Assembly (NCBI RefSeq): GCF_019029495.1
Contig: NZ_JAERQM010000001.1
Coordinates: 1,302,001-1,366,000, forward strand
Direction: 5' to 3'
DNA length: 64,000 bases
Source: Falsiroseomonas oleicola
GTDB taxonomy: Bacteria; Pseudomonadota; Alphaproteobacteria; Acetobacterales; Acetobacteraceae
Part shown: piece by piece, positions 45,403 to 54,707 of the stretch
Layout of the letters: the number at the start of each line of letters is the position of its first letter
Numbering within the stretch: position 1 is the stretch's first letter
The notes under the pieces: generated by a model
The model's database searches: none
What the model saw: the letters and a program-made list of their open reading frames with translations, nothing else
Told to the model about the DNA's origin: nothing
Made by a program: the position numbers and the translations under genes

Positions 45403-46052
45403 GGGCGCTGCGCCTGGTGCGCCGGCTGGCCTGGGGCGGCGTGGTGCTGCTGTCCGGTCTGCTGCTGGCCGTGGCCGGCGGCTGGCTGGTGACGGATGGG
45501 CCGCTCGGCCCGCCGCCTGTCGCCTCCGGCCCGGCCAGCCTGCAGATCGGCGGGCCTTTCGAGCTGACCGACCACACCGGCCGCGCGGTGACGGAGCGCG
45601 ACTTCCTCGGCCGGCCGATGGCGATCTTCTTCGGCTTCACCTACTGCCCGGATATCTGCCCGACCACGCTGGGCGACATGACCAGTTTCATCGCGGCACT
45701 GGGCGAAGGTGCGGACCGGCTGCACTGGGTCTTCGTCAGCGTCGATGCCGGGCGCGACACGCCGCAGGCCATGGCCGACTACCTGTCCGCCTTCGACCCG
45801 CGCATCCGCGGCCTGAGCGGGAACGAGGCGCAGATCGCCCGGGCGGCGGAAGCCTTTCGCATCAGCTACCGCCGCGTGCCGCTGGAAGGCGGAGGCTATA
45901 CCATGGACCACACGGCGAGCGTCCTGCTGCTGGACGCCGCAGGGCGTTTTGCCGGGACGATCGACTACAAGGAAAGCGAGACGGTCGCGGTGGAGAAGCT
46001 CCGGCTGCTTGCCGGGCGGAGCGAGGCGGAAAGCCCCTCCCCGCCCGGGTAG
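45399..46052 (+). CDS. SCO family copper-binding thioredoxin-like protein
   Basis: A 217-residue Sco1/SenC protein: N-terminal membrane anchor (residues 10-32), then a thioredoxin fold facing the periplasm. The copper-binding motif is FGFTYCPDICPTT with Cys83 and Cys87, and the third ligand His171 lies in GGYTMDHTASVLLL. SCO proteins deliver copper to the CuA centre of cytochrome oxidase or act as thiol reductases. Its ATGA overlap with a zinc/cadmium pump gene is unexpected and suggests metal-stress induction. It is convergent with the aap operon, with a 3-bp gap. Confidence 0.92.
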
Positions 46053-46055
46053 GGC

Positions 46056-46850
46056 TCAATGCCCGCGCAGGATCTGGCTGAGGAACAGGCGCAGGCGGTC
46101 GGTCTTCGGGTTGCTGAACAGCGCCTCCGGCTCCCCGCTTTCCACGATCTCGCCGCGGTCCATGAACACCACCCGGTCGGCGACCTGGCGCGCGAAACCC
46201 ATCTCATGGGTCACGCAGATCATGGTCATGCCGGTCTCGGCCAGCATCACCATGGTGTCCAGCACCTCCTTGATCATCTCGGGGTCGAGCGCGCTGGTCG
46301 GCTCGTCGAACAGCATGATCTTGGGCTTCATGCACAGCGCGCGGGCGATCGCCACGCGCTGCTGCTGGCCGCCGGAAAGCTGACCCGGATACTTCTTCGC
46401 CTGTTCCGGGATGCGCACCCGTTCCAGGTATTCCATCGCCAGTTCTTCCGCTTCCTTCTTCGGCATCCGGCGCACCCAGATCGGCGCCAGGGTGCAGTTC
46501 TCCAGGATCGTCAGATGCGGGAACAGGTTGAAGGACTGGAACACCATGCCGACCTCGCGGCGGATCGCGTCCAGGCTGCGCAGGTCGTCCGACAGCTCGA
46601 TCCCATCGACGATGATCTTGCCCTGCTGGTGCTGCTCCAACCGGTTGATGCAGCGGATCATGGTGGACTTGCCGGAGCCGGAGGGGCCGCAGACCACCAC
46701 CCGTTCCCCGGTGGCGACGGACAGGTTGATGTCGCGCAGCACATGCAGCGCGCCGAACCACTTGTTGACGTCCTGCAGCAGGATGGCCGGCGGCGCATCG
46801 GCCCGCACCGCGGAGGCGAAGCGGCCTTCGGTTTCGAGGGTGTCACCCAT
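46056..46850 (-). CDS. aapP: Amino-acid ABC transporter ATP-binding protein
   Basis: A 264-residue ABC ATPase of the polar amino-acid group. Walker [12 protein letters not shown]-loop [13 protein letters not shown], signature [15 protein letters not shown], Walker [13 protein letters not shown] and the switch His of VTHEMGFA are all intact. The ATG at 46850 lies 23 bp after the aapM stop. As the last gene of aapJQMP it energises import of glutamate, aspartate and other L-amino acids. The upstream extension of the frame lies antiparallel to other features and is not coding. Confidence 0.94.
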   Translation of the reverse strand: MGDTLETEGRFASAVRADAPPAILLQDVNKWFGALHVLRDINLSVATGERVVVCGPSGSGKSTMIRCINRLEQHQQGKIIVDGIELSDDLRSLDAIRREVGMVFQSFNLFPHLTILENCTLAPIWVRRMPKKEAEELAMEYLERVRIPEQAKKYPGQLSGGQQQRVAIARALCMKPKIMLFDEPTSALDPEMIKEVLDTMVMLAETGMTMICVTHEMGFARQVADRVVFMDRGEIVESGEPEALFSNPKTDRLRLFLSQILRGH

Positions 46851-46873
46851 GTTCAGCTTCCCTTCGCACCGGT

Positions 46874-48016
46874 TCAGCGGCGCCGATGTTGGTTGAGATC
46901 GCGTTCGAGACCCTGGCTGTACTTCGACATGGCGAAGCAGAACACCAGGTAGATGGCGCCGACGAAGACATAGACCTCGATGCCGAAGCCCTGCCAGGCA
47001 GGCTCCACGATGGCGGTCTTGCCCGCGGTCAGCAGGTCGAAGATGCCGATGATGAGCACCAGGCTCGTGTCCTTGAAGAAGCCGATGAAGGTGTTCACCA
47101 GCGGCGGGATCACCAGCCGCAGCGCCTGCGGCAGGATGATGAAGCCGGTCTTCTGCCAATAGGACAGGCCCAGCGCCTCCGCCGCCTCATACTGCCCGCG
47201 CGGCAGGGTTTGCAGCCCGGCCCGCACGACTTCCGCCAGATACGCACCGGCGAAGAGCGTGATGGCGATCTGCGCGCGCAGCAGCTTGTCGATGTTCATG
47301 CCCTCCGGCAGGAACAGCGGGAACATCACGCTGGCCATGAACAGCAGGCTGATCAGCGGCACGCCACGGATCAGCTCCACATACAGCACGCAGAGCGTCT
47401 TGATCGCCGGCAGGTTCGAGCGCCGGCCGAGCGCCACCAGGATGGCCAGCGGAAAGGCGAAGGCCAGCCCGAAGGTGGACAGGATCAGCGTGATCGGCAG
47501 CCCGCCCCAACGCTCCTGCGGCACATAGGTCATGCCGAGGATGCCGCCCCACATCAGCACGCCGATGACGGTCAGGGTGACGATCCAGATCGGGATCAGC
47601 ACCCAGGACCAGAAGCGTCGCATGGCAGAGACGACGTAGAGGCCGATGAAAAGCGCGCAGACCAGCAGCGGCCGCCAGTGTTCCTCATAGGGGTAGGTGC
47701 CGAACAGGATGAAGCGGTGCTTCTCCCCGATCACCGCCCAGCAGGCGCCGGACCCTTCCAGGTCGCGGCAGACCTGGGTCTGCGGCACATTGCCCTGCAT
47801 CGGCACCGACCAGATGGCATTGATGAAGGCCCAGTCGATGAAGCCGATGGTCCAACGGACCAGCAGATAGGCCATCACCAGCGTCAGCGCGGTGTTGAGC
47901 CAGGAGGAGAACAGGTTGGTGCGCGCCCAGGCCAGGGCGCCGGTGGTCGCCACCGGGGCGGTGCGGGGGGCCGCCTCCGGGTTGGCGGTGGCGGCATTCA
48001 GCGTGACATCGCTCAT
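46874..48016 (-). CDS. aapM: General L-amino-acid ABC transporter permease
   Basis: A 380-residue inner-membrane permease. The C-terminal half (residues 180-370) has the BPD_transp_1 fold with the coupling-loop sequence [30 protein letters not shown]. The N-terminal half adds three helices and a loop with two Cys ([15 protein letters not shown]), as in AapM proteins. It follows aapQ after 2 bp. Confidence 0.93.
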   Translation of the reverse strand: MSDVTLNAATANPEAAPRTAPVATTGALAWARTNLFSSWLNTALTLVMAYLLVRWTIGFIDWAFINAIWSVPMQGNVPQTQVCRDLEGSGACWAVIGEKHRFILFGTYPYEEHWRPLLVCALFIGLYVVSAMRRFWSWVLIPIWIVTLTVIGVLMWGGILGMTYVPQERWGGLPITLILSTFGLAFAFPLAILVALGRRSNLPAIKTLCVLYVELIRGVPLISLLFMASVMFPLFLPEGMNIDKLLRAQIAITLFAGAYLAEVVRAGLQTLPRGQYEAAEALGLSYWQKTGFIILPQALRLVIPPLVNTFIGFFKDTSLVLIIGIFDLLTAGKTAIVEPAWQGFGIEVYVFVGAIYLVFCFAMSKYSQGLERDLNQHRRR

Positions 48017-48018
48017 GC

Positions 48019-49224
48019 TCAGCGCTCCACCAGGGCAATTCGGGAATTATACCAGTTCATGAAAAGGCTGATCGAGAGGCTGATGGTCAGGTAGACCAGC
48101 ATGATGATGGCGATGCCCTCGATCGCCTGGCCGGTCTGGTTCAGCGTGGTATTGGCAATGCTGACGATGTCCTGGTAGCCGATGGCGACGGCCAGCGAGC
48201 TGTTCTTGGTCAGGTTCAGGTACTGGCTGGTCATCGGCGGGATGATGACGCGCAGCGCCTGCGGCAGCACGATGCGCTTCAGGATATCGCCGCGGCGCAT
48301 GCCCAGCGCCTGCGCCGCCTCCCACTGCCCCTGGTTCACCGCCTGGATGCCGGCGCGGACGATCTCCGCGATGAAGCCGGCGGTGTAGGTGACCAGGCCG
48401 ATCAGCAGCGCCGCGTATTCCGGCGTGATGGTGATGCCGCCCTGGAAGTTGAAACCGCGCAGCGCCGGGATATCTGGGGTGAAGGGCGCGCCATGCGCCA
48501 GCCAGACCAGCAGCGGCAGCCCGCCCATCAGGCCGAGCGCGGCGGGCCACAGCTTGCGCGGCTGGCCATCGGCATATTGCCGGGCGCGCAGGGCGCGGCC
48601 GACCAGCAGGGTCAGCACGGATCCCGCCACCAGGGCCAGCAGCGCCAGGCTATGCGCCGGCAGCCATTCGATGAAGGGCAGCTTCATGCCCCGGTTGGAC
48701 AGGAACACGCCCCCCACCGGGTTCAGCGCCTGGCGAGGCACCGGCAGGGTCTGGAGGATGGTGTACCAGAACAGCAATTGCAGCAGCAGCGGCAGGTCGC
48801 GGATGACCTCGATATAGAAGCCGGCCATCTTCGACAGCATCCAGTTGCGCGACAGCCGGGCAATGCCGACCAGCGTGCCGAGGATGGTGGCCAGAACCAC
48901 GCCGACCACGGCGACCTTCAGCGTGTTCAGCACGCCCACGGTCAAGGCGCGGCGATAGGTGTCGGTGGGGTCATAGTCGATCAGGCTCTCGCCGATCGGC
49001 AGCCCCGCCTCCCGCCCCAGGAAGCCGAAGCCGGTGGCGATGCGGCGCACTTCCAGATTGTGCACCGTGTTGGACCACAGCCAGTAGACGATCACCCCCA
49101 CGATGCCGACGACCAGCACCTGCCAGACGATGCCGCGCAGGCGTTCGTCGGACCAGGACAGGCGAAGCGGGCGTCGGGGCGGCCCGGCCTTGCTCAGGCG
49201 CGGATCGGCGGTCGAGGAGGACAT
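48019..49224 (-). CDS. aapQ: General L-amino-acid ABC transporter permease
   Basis: A 401-residue permease, paralogous to aapM. The coupling loop reads WEAAQALGMRRGDILKRIVLPQALRVIIPPM, and the family segment VVLATILGTLVGIARLSRNW is present near residue 110. An internal region with NPVGGVFLSNRGMKLP is typical of AapQ. The gene is separated from aapJ by a long 319-bp spacer that holds two tandem hairpins, while aapQ, aapM and aapP are tightly packed. It begins at ATG 49224 with an AGGGA motif upstream. Confidence 0.93.
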   Translation of the reverse strand: MSSSTADPRLSKAGPPRRPLRLSWSDERLRGIVWQVLVVGIVGVIVYWLWSNTVHNLEVRRIATGFGFLGREAGLPIGESLIDYDPTDTYRRALTVGVLNTLKVAVVGVVLATILGTLVGIARLSRNWMLSKMAGFYIEVIRDLPLLLQLLFWYTILQTLPVPRQALNPVGGVFLSNRGMKLPFIEWLPAHSLALLALVAGSVLTLLVGRALRARQYADGQPRKLWPAALGLMGGLPLLVWLAHGAPFTPDIPALRGFNFQGGITITPEYAALLIGLVTYTAGFIAEIVRAGIQAVNQGQWEAAQALGMRRGDILKRIVLPQALRVIIPPMTSQYLNLTKNSSLAVAIGYQDIVSIANTTLNQTGQAIEGIAIIMLVYLTISLSISLFMNWYNSRIALVER

Positions 49225-49543
49225 GCGGCATCCCTGCTGAGGATCAGGCTCCGGCAGGTTGGCTCCCGCCGGCGATATGGTGTCGCGGGACCGAGGGTCC
49301 CGGTGGAGGAGGGAGGGGGTGGCATGCCGGGCCGGCCATGCAAAAGCGGGGCCGCCGCCCCCTCAGAGCCTTTGTCCGATCGCGTGATTCAGACTTTTCG
49401 GCGATTCCGCCTCAAGTCATCACGCTCTCGTCTGATCGCGTGATTCAGACTTTTCGGCGATTCCGCCTCAAGTCATCACGCTCGGGCAGCCAGCGGCCGC
49501 CCGGGCAGGTTCTCGCGCGCGGCCGGGGCCGCGCGCGAAGGGT
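49225..49543. other. 319-bp spacer between aapJ and aapQ
   Basis: No gene is seen. It contains two identical 50-bp hairpin units (49378-49427 and 49434-49483) and, next to the aapJ stop, a GC-rich hairpin around 49511-49537 (CGCGCGCGGCC and GGCCGCGCGCG arms with a short centre). The position, straight after the receptor gene and before the permease genes, suits differential expression within the operon. Confidence 0.75.
49378..49483. repeat. Two tandem 50-bp palindromic units
   Basis: The units 49378-49427 and 49434-49483 are identical over 50 bases with a 6-bp separator. Each can fold into one long hairpin: GCGTGAT, a 3-nt bulge, GACTT, then GGCG-ATTC-CGCC at the tip, and AAGTC-ATCACGC back. 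Each holds two GATTC (GANTC) sites 17 bp apart. Confidence 0.9.
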
Positions 49544-50572
49544 TCAGCGCAGCGGCGGGGCGTATTGCAGGCCGCCATTGGTCCACAGCGCGTTCGGGCC
49601 GCGCTGCAGCCCGATCGGCGTCAGGTTGCGCTCGAAGATCTCGCCGTAATTGCCCAGCGTGCGGATGATGTTGACCATCCACAGATTGTCCACGCCCAGC
49701 ATCTGGCCGAGCTCACCGCTGCGGCCGAGCATGCGCTGCACGTCAGGCCGCGCGTCGGACTGCGCCGCCTGGGCGACATTCGCCGCGGTGATGCCCAGTT
49801 CCTCGGCACCCACCAGCCCGAAATGCACCCACTTCACCAGGTCGGCGAAGCGCTGGTCGCCATGGCGGACTGCCGGGCCAAGCGGTTCCTTGCTGATGAC
49901 ATCCGGCAGGATCATGTGGTCGGCCGGGCGCGGCTGGGCCGAACGGGTGGAAGCCAGTCCGGAGACGTCGGTGGTATAGGCATCGCAGCGGCCGGACACA
50001 TAGGCGCCCACCACTTCTTCCAGACGCTCGATCACCACGGGGGTGAAGCGGATGCGGTTGGCCCGCGCCCAGTCGGTCAGGTTCTGCTCGGTGGTGGTGC
50101 CGGGCTGGACGCAGATGGTGGCGCCGTTCAGGTCACGCGCGGTGCGCACGCCGGCGGCGGTCTTCACCATGAAGCCCTGGCCGTCGAAGAAGTTGATGCC
50201 GGTGAAGTCGAAGCCCAGCGAGGTGTCGCGGGACAGGGTCCAGGTCGTGTTCCGGACCAGCAGGTCCACTTCGCCGGACTGCAGCGCGGTGAAGCGGTTC
50301 TGGGCGGTAGTGGGAACGTAGCGGACCTTGGTCGGGTCGTTCCACAGGGCGACGGCGACGGCGCGGCAGTAATCCACGTCGAAGCCGCGCCAGACGCCCT
50401 GGCTGTCGGGCTGGGCGAAGCCGGCCAGGCCGGTGTTCACGCCGCAGATCAGCGTGCCGCGGGCGCGGATCGCGTCCAGCGTCGGTGAACCGGGGGCCTG
50501 CGCGAGCGCGGGCGTTGCCATCATGGCCACGCCGCCGAGCACGGCGGTCAGGGCCAGGCGAAGAGCTTTCAT
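49544..50572 (-). CDS. aapJ: General L-amino-acid ABC transporter substrate-binding protein
   Basis: A 342-residue periplasmic receptor of the AapJ/BztA type. Signal peptide ends near TPALAQ. The mature protein starts SPTLDAIRARGTLICGVNTGLAGFAQPD and has GFDVDYCRAVAVALWND and the late LGRSGELGQMLGVDNLWMVNIIRTLGNYGEIFERN, which are family hallmarks. First gene of aapJQMP. ATG 50572 has a TGGGAG motif 8-13 nt upstream and was preferred over an ATG 27 bp earlier. Divergent from the ornithine-cyclodeaminase-like gene across 231 bp. Confidence 0.94.
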   Translation of the reverse strand: MKALRLALTAVLGGVAMMATPALAQAPGSPTLDAIRARGTLICGVNTGLAGFAQPDSQGVWRGFDVDYCRAVAVALWNDPTKVRYVPTTAQNRFTALQSGEVDLLVRNTTWTLSRDTSLGFDFTGINFFDGQGFMVKTAAGVRTARDLNGATICVQPGTTTEQNLTDWARANRIRFTPVVIERLEEVVGAYVSGRCDAYTTDVSGLASTRSAQPRPADHMILPDVISKEPLGPAVRHGDQRFADLVKWVHFGLVGAEELGITAANVAQAAQSDARPDVQRMLGRSGELGQMLGVDNLWMVNIIRTLGNYGEIFERNLTPIGLQRGPNALWTNGGLQYAPPLR

Positions 50573-50803
50573 TCCGAGCACTCCCATTATTTGTCTCAAA
50601 GCCTCATTGCCCGCCGATTCGCGGGCGAGATGTTCCCTGCCGGGACATGCTGCGCCAGCCTCGGGCCGGGATCAACGCGCAACATGGCACGCCGAGGCGC
50701 TTCGCCTAGGGGGGCGGCCGGACCCTGTCAAACCCGCTGGCTTCCCCGATCGTCACGCAGGCGCCAATCTGCGACATGGGATTGCGGCGAAGGGCAAGCA
50801 GAC

Positions 50804-51733
50804 ATGCGGATCATTTCGGCGGAGCAGATTCAGGCCAGCCTGCCCTGGGAAGGGTTGGAGGCGGCGCTGGAATCGATGTTCCGCCAGGGCTGCAACGCGC
50901 CGCTGCGCCACCGCCACCCCCTGCCCCCGGTGCACGGCGCGGCGGAGGGCATGCTGCTGCTGATGCCGGCCTGGTCGGATAATTACACGGGCGTGAAGAT
51001 CGTGCATGTCGCCCCCGGCAATGGCGCGCGCGGCCTGCCGGCGGTGCAGGCGGTGTATCTGCTGTCCGATGCCGCCACCGGCCAGCCGCTGGCGATGCTG
51101 GATGGCGGGGAGCTGACGGATCGCCGCACCGCCGCCGCCAGCACCCTGGCCGGCCGCCTCCTGGCCCGGAAAGACAGTCGCCGCCTGCTGGTGCTGGGCG
51201 CCGGCCGGGTCGGCGCGGCGCTGGCGGAGGCCTGGTGCGACCGCTTCCCCCTGGAACAGGCGGCCATCTGGTCGCGCAACCCGGCCCATGCCCGCGCTTT
51301 GGCCGAGCGCCTGGCCGCGCATGGCCTGCCGGCGGTGGCGACCGAGGACCCCGATCCGGCCGGCTATGACATCGTCTCCGCCGCCACCCTGTCCGAAACC
51401 CCGCTGGTGCGGGGCGCGGCGGTATCACCCGGCACGCATGTGGACCTGGTCGGCGCCTTCCGCCCGACGATGCGGGAAAGCGACGGCGCGCTGCTCGCCC
51501 GCGCCACCCTGGTGCTGGACACCCGGGCCGGCGGGCTGGCGGAGGCCGGCGACGTGGTGCAGGCGATCGCCGAGGGCGCGATCACGGAGGCCCATGTCGC
51601 CGCCGATCTTTTCGAGCTTTGCCGCGGCACCCATCCCGGGCGGCGCGACGGGGCGGAGGTGACCGTGTTCAAGTCGGTCGGCTGGGCCGGGGAGGACCTG
51701 GCCGCCGCCATATTGACCTATACCACCGGCTGA
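50804..51733 (+). CDS. Ornithine cyclodeaminase/mu-crystallin family protein
   Basis: A 309-residue NAD(P)-dependent enzyme. The Rossmann motif LLVLGAGRVGAALAEAW is at residues 127-143; the substrate-site Lys is likely in TGVKIVHVAPGN, and LDGGELTDRRTAAASTLAGRLLA is the family's central signature. The family includes ornithine cyclodeaminase, alanine dehydrogenase and delta1-pyrroline-2-carboxylate reductase; the choice between them is not possible by eye. Being next to aapJ on a divergent promoter fits amino-acid use. The 3' end overlaps the convergent oxidoreductase by 16 bp. Confidence 0.88.
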   Translation: MRIISAEQIQASLPWEGLEAALESMFRQGCNAPLRHRHPLPPVHGAAEGMLLLMPAWSDNYTGVKIVHVAPGNGARGLPAVQAVYLLSDAATGQPLAMLDGGELTDRRTAAASTLAGRLLARKDSRRLLVLGAGRVGAALAEAWCDRFPLEQAAIWSRNPAHARALAERLAAHGLPAVATEDPDPAGYDIVSAATLSETPLVRGAAVSPGTHVDLVGAFRPTMRESDGALLARATLVLDTRAGGLAEAGDVVQAIAEGAITEAHVAADLFELCRGTHPGRRDGAEVTVFKSVGWAGEDLAAAILTYTTG

Positions 51734-52695
51734 ACCGCCCCGGTCGCGGCGGCCCGCTGCATGGCGGCGAAGACCGCGACGCCATGCACCGCCTCCGCCG
51801 GGGTCAGCGGATAGGGCGCGCCGCCCTGGGCCGCGGCGGCGAAGGCCATGAGTTCGGCGCGCTCGATATCGGTGGGCGGAAAGTCCCGGATGGTGGGCGG
51901 CCCCTCGCGCGGCGTCTCCACCAACTGGTCCTGGCCGCGCATCTCCAGGATGCGGTCGCTGCCGAACAGCGCGACGCGCCAGTAGCGGGGGGCGGCGGCC
52001 AGCGTCGCGAAATTGCCGGTGGCGCCGCTGGCAAAGCCGCAGAGCATGGCAGTGGCATCGTCCAGACCATTGGTCAGCACCAGCGCCCGGCTTTCCACGG
52101 CGACGCGGGCGATCGGGCCCGCCAGGTGGATCATCATGTCGAGCATATGCATGCCGCTGCTGCCCATGCCGCCGAGCGGGCTTTCCCGGGTTTCGGCGCG
52201 CCAGCCGCCGGGCTGGTAGGCGAAGCCGGCCGGGCCACCGAAATGCCCCTCCACATGCAGCAGGGTGCCGAGCCGCCCCTCCGCCATCGCCTGCTTCATC
52301 GCCTGGGCAGCGGGCAGGAAGCGGCGGTTATGGCCGAGCGCCAGCACCACCCCGGCCGCCCGGCAGGCCTCCGCCGCCGCCTGGGCGCCGGGCAGTTCCA
52401 GGGTGAAGGGCTTTTCGACGAAGACATGCTTTCCGGCCGCGGCGGCCGCCGCGACCTGCGCGGCGTGCTGGCCATGCGGGGTGGCCAGCACCACTGCGTC
52501 GATGGCCGGATCGGCCAGCACGGCGGCGTAATCCGCATGCAGGGCGATGCCCCGCGCCGCGGCCCAGTCCTGCGCCTTGTCGGGCGTGGCGGTGGCGGCG
52601 GCGGTGAAGCGCAGCCCGGTCGCGGCATCGTCCTGGACGCTCTCCACCAGGATGCGTCCCCATTTGCCCGCGCCGATGATCGCCGTCCGCAGCAT
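51718..52695 (-). CDS. Gfo/Idh/MocA family oxidoreductase
   Basis: A 325-residue NAD(P)-dependent sugar-type oxidoreductase. N-terminal Rossmann motif AIIGAGKWGRILVES, DAVVLATPHGQHA, the HVFVEKPFTL motif with the conserved Glu-Lys-Pro and, further on, GGMGSSGMHMLDMMIHL, where the His-x-x-D-type catalytic residues lie. Members oxidise or reduce sugars, inositols and their acids. The small hypothetical gene lies 29 bp upstream on the same strand. Confidence 0.9.
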   Translation of the reverse strand: MLRTAIIGAGKWGRILVESVQDDAATGLRFTAAATATPDKAQDWAAARGIALHADYAAVLADPAIDAVVLATPHGQHAAQVAAAAAAGKHVFVEKPFTLELPGAQAAAEACRAAGVVLALGHNRRFLPAAQAMKQAMAEGRLGTLLHVEGHFGGPAGFAYQPGGWRAETRESPLGGMGSSGMHMLDMMIHLAGPIARVAVESRALVLTNGLDDATAMLCGFASGATGNFATLAAAPRYWRVALFGSDRILEMRGQDQLVETPREGPPTIRDFPPTDIERAELMAFAAAAQGGAPYPLTPAEAVHGVAVFAAMQRAAATGAVQPVV

Positions 52696-52724
52696 CGCCC
52701 ACCTCCCGCGCCGAGGCGGGCAGG

Positions 52725-52982
52725 CTAGCCGCGCAGGCGTTCCGGCGCGATATCGACCGGGCCGCCGCGAAGCTGCGCCTGTTCGATCCGCTCGCCCGGC
52801 TGGGTCTCGCCGGGCTGGATCGGGTCGTCGATCTGGCCGGCGGCACGCTCATCCAGCACGTCGGTCACGGCATCGGGGGCGTCGCCGCTCTCGCCTTCCC
52901 GCACCCTTTCGCCGCCGGGCAAGGTCGGGCGCAGCGCGTCCTCCGCGCCTTTTGCCTCGCCGATCCGGTCCTTGTCGTCCAT
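52725..52982 (-). CDS. Small acidic hypothetical protein
   Basis: An 85-residue, highly charged and probably disordered protein rich in Glu, Asp, Gly, Pro and Gln. It starts MDDKDRIGEAKGAEDALRP; the opening has a slight likeness to CsbD-type stress proteins, but the rest does not fit. A very strong AGGAGGACAGGAT ribosome site lies directly before the ATG at 52982, which argues that it is expressed well. No Cys, no aromatic residues. No family recognised. Confidence 0.6.
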   Translation of the reverse strand: MDDKDRIGEAKGAEDALRPTLPGGERVREGESGDAPDAVTDVLDERAAGQIDDPIQPGETQPGERIEQAQLRGGPVDIAPERLRG

Positions 52983-53098
52983 ATCCTGTCCTCCTCGTCC
53001 CGAGGCTGGGTCAACGCCCGGGGATATGGCCGGGTTCGCGCGGGGAACCCGAGGCCGGGAAACAGGCTTTCCACAGACGCAACAGGCGGAGCGGATGC

Positions 53099-54694
53099 AT
53101 GACGGCATGGTGGCAGGGTGCGGTGATCTACCAGGTCTATCCGAGGTCCTTCCGGGACTCGGACGGGGATGGGGTGGGTGACCTGCGCGGCCTGCTCGCC
53201 GGGCTGGACCATATCGCCAGCCTCGGCGTGGACGCGCTGTGGCTCTCGCCGATCTATGTCTCGCCCCAGGCGGATTTCGGCTACGACATCGCCGACCACT
53301 GCGCCATCGACCCGGCCTATGGCACCATGGCGGATTTCGACGCCCTGGTGGCCGGCGCCCATGCGCGCGGGCTGAAGGTGATGCTGGACCTGGTGGTGGG
53401 CCATACCAGCGTGCAGCATCCCTGGTTCATCGAAAGCCGGGCGCGGCGGACCGGGCCGCTGGCGGATCGCTACATCTGGGCCGATCCGCGGCCGGATGGC
53501 ACGCCGCCGAACAACTGGCTTTCCGTTTTTGGCGGCCCGGCCTGGCGCTGGGAAAGCCGGCGCCGGCAATACTACCTGCACCATTTCCTCGCCGACCAGC
53601 CGGCGCTGAACCTGGCCGAGCCCGCCACGCGGGATGCGGTGGGCGAGATCATGCGCTTCTGGATGTCGCGCGGCGTCGACGGTTTTCGCATCGACGCGCT
53701 GGACTTCATGCATCGCGACCCGGCGCTGCGCGACAATCCGGCGGCACCGCCGAAGCCGGAGATTCCGTCGAAACTCTTCGGCATGCAGCTCCACCAATAC
53801 GACATGATGGGGCCCGAGACGCCGACGATCCTGCGGCATTTCCGCGCCACGGCAGATGCCTTCCCGGATCGCGCGCTGCTGGGGGAGCTGTCGTCGCAGC
53901 CCGGCGCCCATGCCCGGGTGGCACGCTCCACCGGGCCGGGGCTGCTGCACATGGCCTATACGCTCGCCCCGCTGCGCGGCGCCTTCGACCACACCATCGC
54001 CAGCCTGCTGGTGCAGGCCGCCGCCAATCCGGATGGCTGGGCCTGCTGGTGCTTCAGCAACCACGATGTGGTGCGCGCCGCCACCCGCTGGGCGCCGGGC
54101 GGCGTGGCGCAGCCGGCGGTGACGCGGCTGCTGCTGGCCCTGCTGCTGACCCTGCGCGGCAGCATCTGCGTCTATCAGGGCGAGGAGCTGGGGCTGCCCG
54201 AGGCGCAACTGCCCTTCGAGGCGCTGCGCGATCCCTTCGGTATCGAATTCTGGCCGGATTTCGCCGGTCGCGACGGGTCCCGCACCCCGATCCCCTGGCA
54301 GCAGTCGAAGCCCCATGCCGGATTCAGCACCGGCACGCCCTGGCTACCGGTCCCCGATACGCACCTGCCGCTAGCGATCGATGCGCAGGAGGCGGACCCC
54401 GAAAGCCCGCTGCACTTCACCCGCGCGCTGTTGAAACTGCGCCACGAACATCCGGCGATGATCACCGGCGACCTGGAGCCGCTCGACCTGCCGGCGCCGC
54501 TGCTGGGCTTCGATCGGGTGGATGCGGCGAGCGGGGCGCGGCTGCGCTGCCTGTTCAACCTCTCGGGCCAGCCGGCGCCGGTGCCGCCCATGCTGCTGGT
54601 GGGCGCGCAGCCGCTGGCGGATCACGTGCTGCCTGACCCGCAGGGCACGCTGCCACCCTGGGGCGTAGCGCTAGCCCGGGTGCCAACACCGTGA
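53099..54694 (+). CDS. GH13 family alpha-glucosidase
   Basis: A 531-residue glycoside hydrolase 13 enzyme, oligo-1,6-glucosidase/alpha-glucosidase-like. (beta/alpha)8 barrel motifs: start WWQGAVIYQVYPRSFRDSDGDGVGDL, then GVDALWLSPIY, nucleophile Asp199 in DGFRIDALD, acid/base Glu263 in LLGELSS and the transition-state Asp323 in FSNHDVVR. QGEELGLPEAQLPFEALRDP is typical of the subgroup. The ATG at 53099 follows GGCGGAGCGG. No signal peptide, so it acts in the cytoplasm on imported oligosaccharides. It stands without a sugar transporter beside it. Confidence 0.92.
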   Translation: MTAWWQGAVIYQVYPRSFRDSDGDGVGDLRGLLAGLDHIASLGVDALWLSPIYVSPQADFGYDIADHCAIDPAYGTMADFDALVAGAHARGLKVMLDLVVGHTSVQHPWFIESRARRTGPLADRYIWADPRPDGTPPNNWLSVFGGPAWRWESRRRQYYLHHFLADQPALNLAEPATRDAVGEIMRFWMSRGVDGFRIDALDFMHRDPALRDNPAAPPKPEIPSKLFGMQLHQYDMMGPETPTILRHFRATADAFPDRALLGELSSQPGAHARVARSTGPGLLHMAYTLAPLRGAFDHTIASLLVQAAANPDGWACWCFSNHDVVRAATRWAPGGVAQPAVTRLLLALLLTLRGSICVYQGEELGLPEAQLPFEALRDPFGIEFWPDFAGRDGSRTPIPWQQSKPHAGFSTGTPWLPVPDTHLPLAIDAQEADPESPLHFTRALLKLRHEHPAMITGDLEPLDLPAPLLGFDRVDAASGARLRCLFNLSGQPAPVPPMLLVGAQPLADHVLPDPQGTLPPWGVALARVPTP

Positions 54695-54707
54695 CCTCCG
54701 GGCGGTT

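Noticed and set aside
49378-49483. Possible CRISPR array
   Set aside because: Only two 50-bp copies with a 6-bp separator, no spacers and no cas genes.
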